NCBI GenBank assembly: GCA_003521845.1
Contig: DPHB01000044.1
Span: 7,901 to 16,965 of the forward strand
Direction of reading: 5' to 3'
DNA length: 9,065 bases
From: Oceanospirillaceae bacterium
GTDB lineage: Bacteria; Pseudomonadota; Gammaproteobacteria; Pseudomonadales; Balneatricaceae
Part shown: positions 6,922 to 9,065 of the stretch, piece by piece
How positions within the stretch are numbered: position 1 is the stretch's first letter
Layout of the letters: every line of letters starts with the position of its first letter
Notes under the pieces: generated by a model
Told to the model about the DNA's origin: nothing
Databases searched by the model: none
Seen by the model: the letters and a program-made list of their open reading frames with translations, nothing else
Translations under genes and position numbers: made by a program

Positions 6922-6974
6922 GATCATTTCTCTTGATGGCACGGTAAAACACAGTACAACGGATATAGTATTTG

Positions 6975-7002
6975 ATTATACGCAAGCCCAGCCAAGGGGC
7001 AA
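6975..7002 (-). promoter_or_regulatory. fur promoter
   Basis: On the minus strand TTGCCC (7002-6997) and a perfect TATAAT (6980-6975) are 16 bp apart. Initiation would fall around 6968, giving a leader of about 45 nt. A loosely Fur-box-like stretch overlaps the -10 (6962-6980, 11 of 19), which is too weak to call. Confidence 0.6.
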
Positions 7003-7020
7003 CAATAAATACGCCTTTGC

Positions 7021-7044
7021 GACCTTGATACTCTCCTCAAGGTC
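7021..7044. promoter_or_regulatory. Perfect inverted repeat GACCTTGA-N8-TCAAGGTC, operator candidate
   Basis: The arms GACCTTGA (7021-7028) and TCAAGGTC (7037-7044) are exact reverse complements around an 8-bp spacer. The repeat lies in the fur/DUF3087 divergent gap, upstream of the fur -35 and across the -35 position of the rightward promoter. It has no T run, so an operator for a dimeric regulator is likelier than a terminator. The cognate protein is unknown. Confidence 0.5.
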
Positions 7045-7051
7045 ACAAAAC

Positions 7052-7075
7052 TGCTATAGTGGTGCCAGACACCAC
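7052..7075 (+). promoter_or_regulatory. Extended -10 promoter for the DUF3087-like gene, with inverted repeat at the start site
   Basis: TGCTATAGT (7052-7060) is an extended -10 element (TGn plus TATAGT, 5 of 6), which can work without a good -35; TTGATA at 7025-7030 is too far (24 bp). The expected start near 7067 falls inside a second perfect inverted repeat, GTGGTG (7059-7064) and CACCAC (7070-7075) around CCAGA. Confidence 0.5.
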
Positions 7076-7108
7076 GCAACACCTTAGCGACCCGAAAGTA
7101 GACCAATC

Positions 7109-7618
7109 ATGCAATTAGAAAACATCGACAAACAACGTTACAGCAACCACTACCGGATTATTTTTTGGCAGGTAATTGCCATTATGCTGGGCGTATCTGT
7201 CACTAGCTCGACCTTGTTAATTCATTTTATTGGTGAGCCATCGCAAAACAACTTTTGGCTAAACGTAGCCGGTGTGGTGATTGCTGCTGTGGTCATTTCC
7301 AGCCTATTTCGCCGCTTCAAAACCCACCCGTTTCTGTACGAGGTCATATACGTATGGAATTTAAAGCAAACCCTTAACAAGATCTACCGCAAGCAGGCCA
7401 AGATAACACCAGCCATGGAACAAGGTAAAATCAATGCTTTAATCGTTATGAATTTTTACTACCAAGGTTCTAAGCAGCTATACCAACTAGATAACAACAC
7501 CATTACTATGGAAGAACTCAATAATAAGATACAGGAACTAGCTGAATTGCTTGAAAAGTACCAAGTAAACGTCAGTTTAGAAGAGTTTAATATACAACGA
7601 CTAGAAGACTTCAATTAA
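7109..7618 (+). CDS. DUF3087-like two-TM membrane protein, unknown function
   Basis: A 169-residue protein with two N-terminal membrane helices (about 17-40 and 49-67) joined by a short loop (GEPSQNNFW). A basic stretch (RRFKTHP, 68-74) and a long hydrophilic, helical cytoplasmic tail follow. The order IDKQRY near the start, NFWLNVAGV, THPFLYEVIYVWNLKQTLNKIYRK and NFYYQGSKQLYQLDNNT matches my memory of the DUF3087 family of gammaproteobacteria, for which I know no function. The tail (about 135-165) is rich in Glu, Leu and Lys and may form a coiled coil. No Shine-Dalgarno is apparent; the motif CCCGAAAGTAGACC at 7091-7104 occupies that place. The gene diverges from fur, a place often held by bamE in Pseudomonas relatives, and shares fur's control region. 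A bidirectional hairpin at 7737-7762 is the likely end of its transcript. Confidence 0.85.
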   Translation: MQLENIDKQRYSNHYRIIFWQVIAIMLGVSVTSSTLLIHFIGEPSQNNFWLNVAGVVIAAVVISSLFRRFKTHPFLYEVIYVWNLKQTLNKIYRKQAKITPAMEQGKINALIVMNFYYQGSKQLYQLDNNTITMEELNNKIQELAELLEKYQVNVSLEEFNIQRLEDFN

Positions 7619-7732
7619 CAGACCGCACTATATATCGACTAACAAGAATCTATTGAGAATTATAGACTAAAAGTACTTAGTCACTGAGGTTGCCACAGTG
7701 CAACACACCTCGCAACGACATATTTTTAGGCC

Positions 7733-7762
7733 AAAAAAAACCAGACTAAAAAGTCTGGTTTT
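7733..7762 (-). terminator. Rho-independent terminator of tRNA-Arg, also usable from the plus strand
   Basis: AAAACCAGACT (7737-7747) pairs perfectly with AGTCTGGTTTT (7752-7762) around an AAAA loop. On the minus strand the stem is followed by eight U (7740-7733), a strong terminator starting 11 nt past the tRNA 3' end. On the plus strand TTTTCTT follows, so it may also end the DUF3087-like transcript. Confidence 0.9.
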
Positions 7763-7773
7763 CTTAAAATAAG

Positions 7774-7850
7774 TGGCGCGCCCGACACGATTCGAACGTG
7801 TGACCGCCTGGTTCGTAGCCAGGTACTCTATCCAGCTGAGCTACGGGCGC
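7774..7850 (-). tRNA. tRNA-Arg(ACG)
   Basis: A complete 77-nt cloverleaf with encoded CCA. The acceptor GCGCCCG pairs with CGGGCGC; the discriminator is G. The D stem is GCTC/GAGT, the anticodon stem CCTGG/CCAGG with loop CTACGAA, giving anticodon ACG at 7814-7816 (read as ICG, decoding CGU, CGC and CGA). The variable loop is CGGTC and the T stem ACACG/CGTGT with loop TTCGAAT. All conserved positions (T8, A9, T33, GG in the D loop, TTC in the T loop) are present. It is a single-gene unit with its own promoter and terminator. No integrase or duplicated 3' end is nearby, so it shows no sign of serving as an integration site here. Confidence 0.97.
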
Positions 7851-7886
7851 GCTATGTCCGCAAGCAAGACTGCGATGCGGAGGCGC

Positions 7887-7915
7887 ATTGTAAACGCATT
7901 ACTTGGTTATTACAA
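7887..7915 (-). promoter_or_regulatory. tRNA-Arg promoter with GC-rich discriminator
   Basis: On the minus strand TTGTAA (7915-7910) and TACAAT (7892-7887, 5 of 6) are exactly 17 bp apart. The -10 is followed directly by GCGCCTCCGC, a GC-rich discriminator like that of stringently controlled E. coli rRNA and tRNA promoters. Growth-rate and ppGpp control is therefore likely. A TCCGCA/TGCGGA inverted repeat (7857-7862, 7876-7881) lies in the leader. Confidence 0.7.
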
Positions 7916-8192
7916 CTAAAAATAAGGCAAATTCATCAACTTACTGAATTAATTACGCCGTGCCAAACTAGGCTAGTGGAGATACAGCAGGCTGTTGATC
8001 AATCTGCTTTGGTCGGTAACAAGCCAGCAAAATATGCACTTCATAGCGCCCATAAATCTACATATTTTGGGCATTGTGCTGTATCATACGCGGCTATATA
8101 AGCGGTGCATTTAACAGCCTGCTTGCAAGCACTGAATTCATTAATTTTAGACGCCTTATTAAGGCTCTGTTTTAGGCCACGAACGAACCCAA
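7916..8192. other. Intergenic region upstream of leuS
   Basis: No credible gene lies here. A candidate leuS promoter is TTGTGC (8074-8079) and TATAAG (8097-8102, 5 of 6) with 17-bp spacing, which would give a leader of about 85 nt. The 12-bp near-palindrome ACAGCAGGCTGT is at 7984-7995. AGCAGGCTGTT (7986-7996) recurs inverted as AACAGCCTGCT at 8113-8123, so the two copies flank the promoter. GATACAG (7981-7987) likewise recurs inverted as CTGTATC (8079-8085). ACTGAATT occurs directly repeated at 7943-7950 and 8131-8138. Confidence 0.4.
8153..8165 (+). promoter_or_regulatory. Small palindrome in the leuS leader, possible attenuator
   Basis: GCCTTA (8153-8158) and TAAGGC (8160-8165) form a perfect palindrome around one T, followed by TCTGTTTTAG. 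It resembles a weak terminator stem and lies 27 nt before the leuS ATG. No leader peptide rich in Leu codons precedes it downstream of the candidate promoter, and no T-box features are visible, so any attenuation role is speculative. Confidence 0.25.
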
Positions 8193-9065
8193 ATGAACGA
8201 AATATATTCTGCACAAAACATCGAACCTTCTGTCCAACAATTTTGGCAAGAAAACGACAGCTTCAAAGTTGAAGCCAACCCAGGCCAGGACAAGTTCTAC
8301 TGCCTATCCATGTTCCCTTACCCTAGTGGTCGTCTACACATGGGGCACGTGCGTAATTATTCCATTGGTGACGTCATTTCTCGCTTCCAACGTATGCGTG
8401 GCAAAAACGTGTTACAGCCCATGGGCTGGGATGCCTTTGGCCTACCGGCTGAAAACGCCGCCATGAAAAACAACGTTGCCCCAGCCAAGTGGACCTACGA
8501 AAATATTGACTACATGCGTGACCAATTGAAGCGTATGGGTTTTGGTTATGACTGGAGCCGTGAACTAGCCACCTGTGATCCAGAATATTACCGCTGGGAA
8601 CAGTGGTTCTTTACCAAGCTAATGGACAAGGGCTTGGTTTACAAAAAGAATGCCGTGGTTAACTGGGACCCAGTTGATCAAACCGTACTCGCCAACGAAC
8701 AAGTTATTGACGGTCGCGGCTGGCGTTCTGGTGCTCTAGTAGAGCGCAAAGAAATCCCTCAATGGTTCCTAAAAATCACTGACTATGCGGACCAGTTGCT
8801 AGAAGACTTGGATCAGCTTGATGGCTGGCCAGAACAAGTGCGCACCATGCAACGTAATTGGATTGGCCGCTCACAAGGCGTGGAATTTGATTTCACTGTG
8901 GCTGACTTCGGCCAATTAGAGGTTTACACCACCCGCCCTGACACCATCATGGGCATTACCTACGTAGCCGTTGCTCCTCAGCACCCGCTTGCCGTTAAAG
9001 CCGCCATCAACAATCCAGCTATTGCTGAGTTTGCTGACCAGTGCAAAAACATGAAAGTGGCCGAA
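8193..9065 (+). CDS. leuS: Leucyl-tRNA synthetase, N-terminal 291 residues (runs off the window)
   Basis: Class I aminoacyl-tRNA synthetase that charges tRNA-Leu. The frame is open to the last base (291 codons of a usual ~860). The catalytic Rossmann domain begins with KFYCLSMFPYPSGRLHMGHVRNY: the HIGH-type motif is HMGH at 49-52. NVLQPMGWDAFGLPAENAA (72-90) and the FGYDWSRE segment near 117-124 are typical. RNWIGRSQGVEFDF (221-234) leads into the CP1 editing domain, whose threonine-rich TTRPDT is at 246-251. In the zinc-module region the E. coli cysteines 159, 176 and 179 align with Asp159, Gly176 and Ser179, so that zinc site is absent. The ATG at 8193 matches the family N-terminus, though no Shine-Dalgarno is evident; an in-frame stop at 8160 limits any extension. 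Confidence 0.97.
   Translation, partial: MNEIYSAQNIEPSVQQFWQENDSFKVEANPGQDKFYCLSMFPYPSGRLHMGHVRNYSIGDVISRFQRMRGKNVLQPMGWDAFGLPAENAAMKNNVAPAKWTYENIDYMRDQLKRMGFGYDWSRELATCDPEYYRWEQWFFTKLMDKGLVYKKNAVVNWDPVDQTVLANEQVIDGRGWRSGALVERKEIPQWFLKITDYADQLLEDLDQLDGWPEQVRTMQRNWIGRSQGVEFDFTVADFGQLEVYTTRPDTIMGITYVAVAPQHPLAVKAAINNPAIAEFADQCKNMKVAE

Noticed and set aside
6922..6942. Upstream Fur start at 6942
   Set aside because: No ribosome site precedes it; the ATG at 6921 has GAGA 7 nt upstream and gives the usual Fur N-terminus.
6962..6980. Fur box overlapping the fur -10 (autoregulation)
   Set aside because: Only about 11 of 19 positions match in AT-rich sequence, so it is not distinguishable from background by eye.
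7665..7711. Hairpins GACTAA/TTAGTC (7665-7682) and GTTGC/GCAAC (7689-7704) as terminators of the DUF3087-like gene
   Set aside because: Stems are short and lack an adjacent T run; the stronger bidirectional hairpin at 7737-7762 suffices.
7774..7850. tRNA-Arg as an attachment site for an integrated element
   Set aside because: No integrase gene or repeat of the tRNA 3' end is present; the neighbours are core genes.
8034..8114. 26-codon ORF upstream of leuS with four Leu codons, as an attenuation leader peptide
   Set aside because: It begins upstream of the candidate promoter, lacks a ribosome site and has no clustered Leu codons.
8269..8466. 65-codon frame inside leuS
   Set aside because: It is a shadow of the clearly conserved leuS reading frame.

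Overview
The window looks like an ordinary chromosomal stretch of a free-living, probably marine gammaproteobacterium near Oceanospirillales/Pseudomonadales. That placement rests on gene content: a Pseudomonas-like Fur with a single cysteine, an E. coli-type DgkA, YciA, a DUF3087-type membrane protein and a bacterial LeuRS. Base composition is moderate by eye and similar throughout. There is no transposase, integrase, phage gene, CRISPR array or obvious defence gene. I did not find a convincing new multi-gene system; the interest lies in small regulatory and repeat features and in an atypical Fur.

Layout, left to right. (1) 1-407: the 3' arm of a hairpin repeat, then yciA (acyl-CoA thioesterase, minus strand). 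(2) 595-1512: an EamA/DMT transporter on the plus strand with its terminator. (3) 1528-1995: a 96-residue winged-helix regulator behind an AT-rich leader with a Fur-box-like sequence, ending in a long hairpin that is the complete version of the repeat at 1-18. (4) 2011-3282: metY (O-acetylhomoserine sulfhydrylase, minus strand), convergent with the regulator. (5) 3417-5181: dgkA and an alkaline-phosphatase-superfamily phosphodiesterase, plus strand, divergent from metY. (6) 5201-6921: fur followed by an MFS transporter, both minus strand and probably co-transcribed. (7) 6943-7108: a compact divergent control region between fur and a DUF3087-like gene, with promoters both ways and two perfect inverted repeats. 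(8) 7109-7618: the DUF3087-like two-TM protein. (9) 7733-7915: tRNA-Arg(ACG) on the minus strand with terminator and a strong promoter bearing a GC-rich discriminator. (10) 7916-9065: a leader region and the first 291 codons of leuS, which runs off the window.

The genes are mostly independent housekeeping units: sulfur amino-acid synthesis (metY), thioester hydrolysis (yciA), lipid recycling (dgkA), iron control (fur), translation (tRNA-Arg, leuS) and transport (EamA, MFS). The only plausible operons are fur-MFS (59-bp gap) and dgkA-phosphodiesterase (67-bp gap). Functional links within these pairs are inference.
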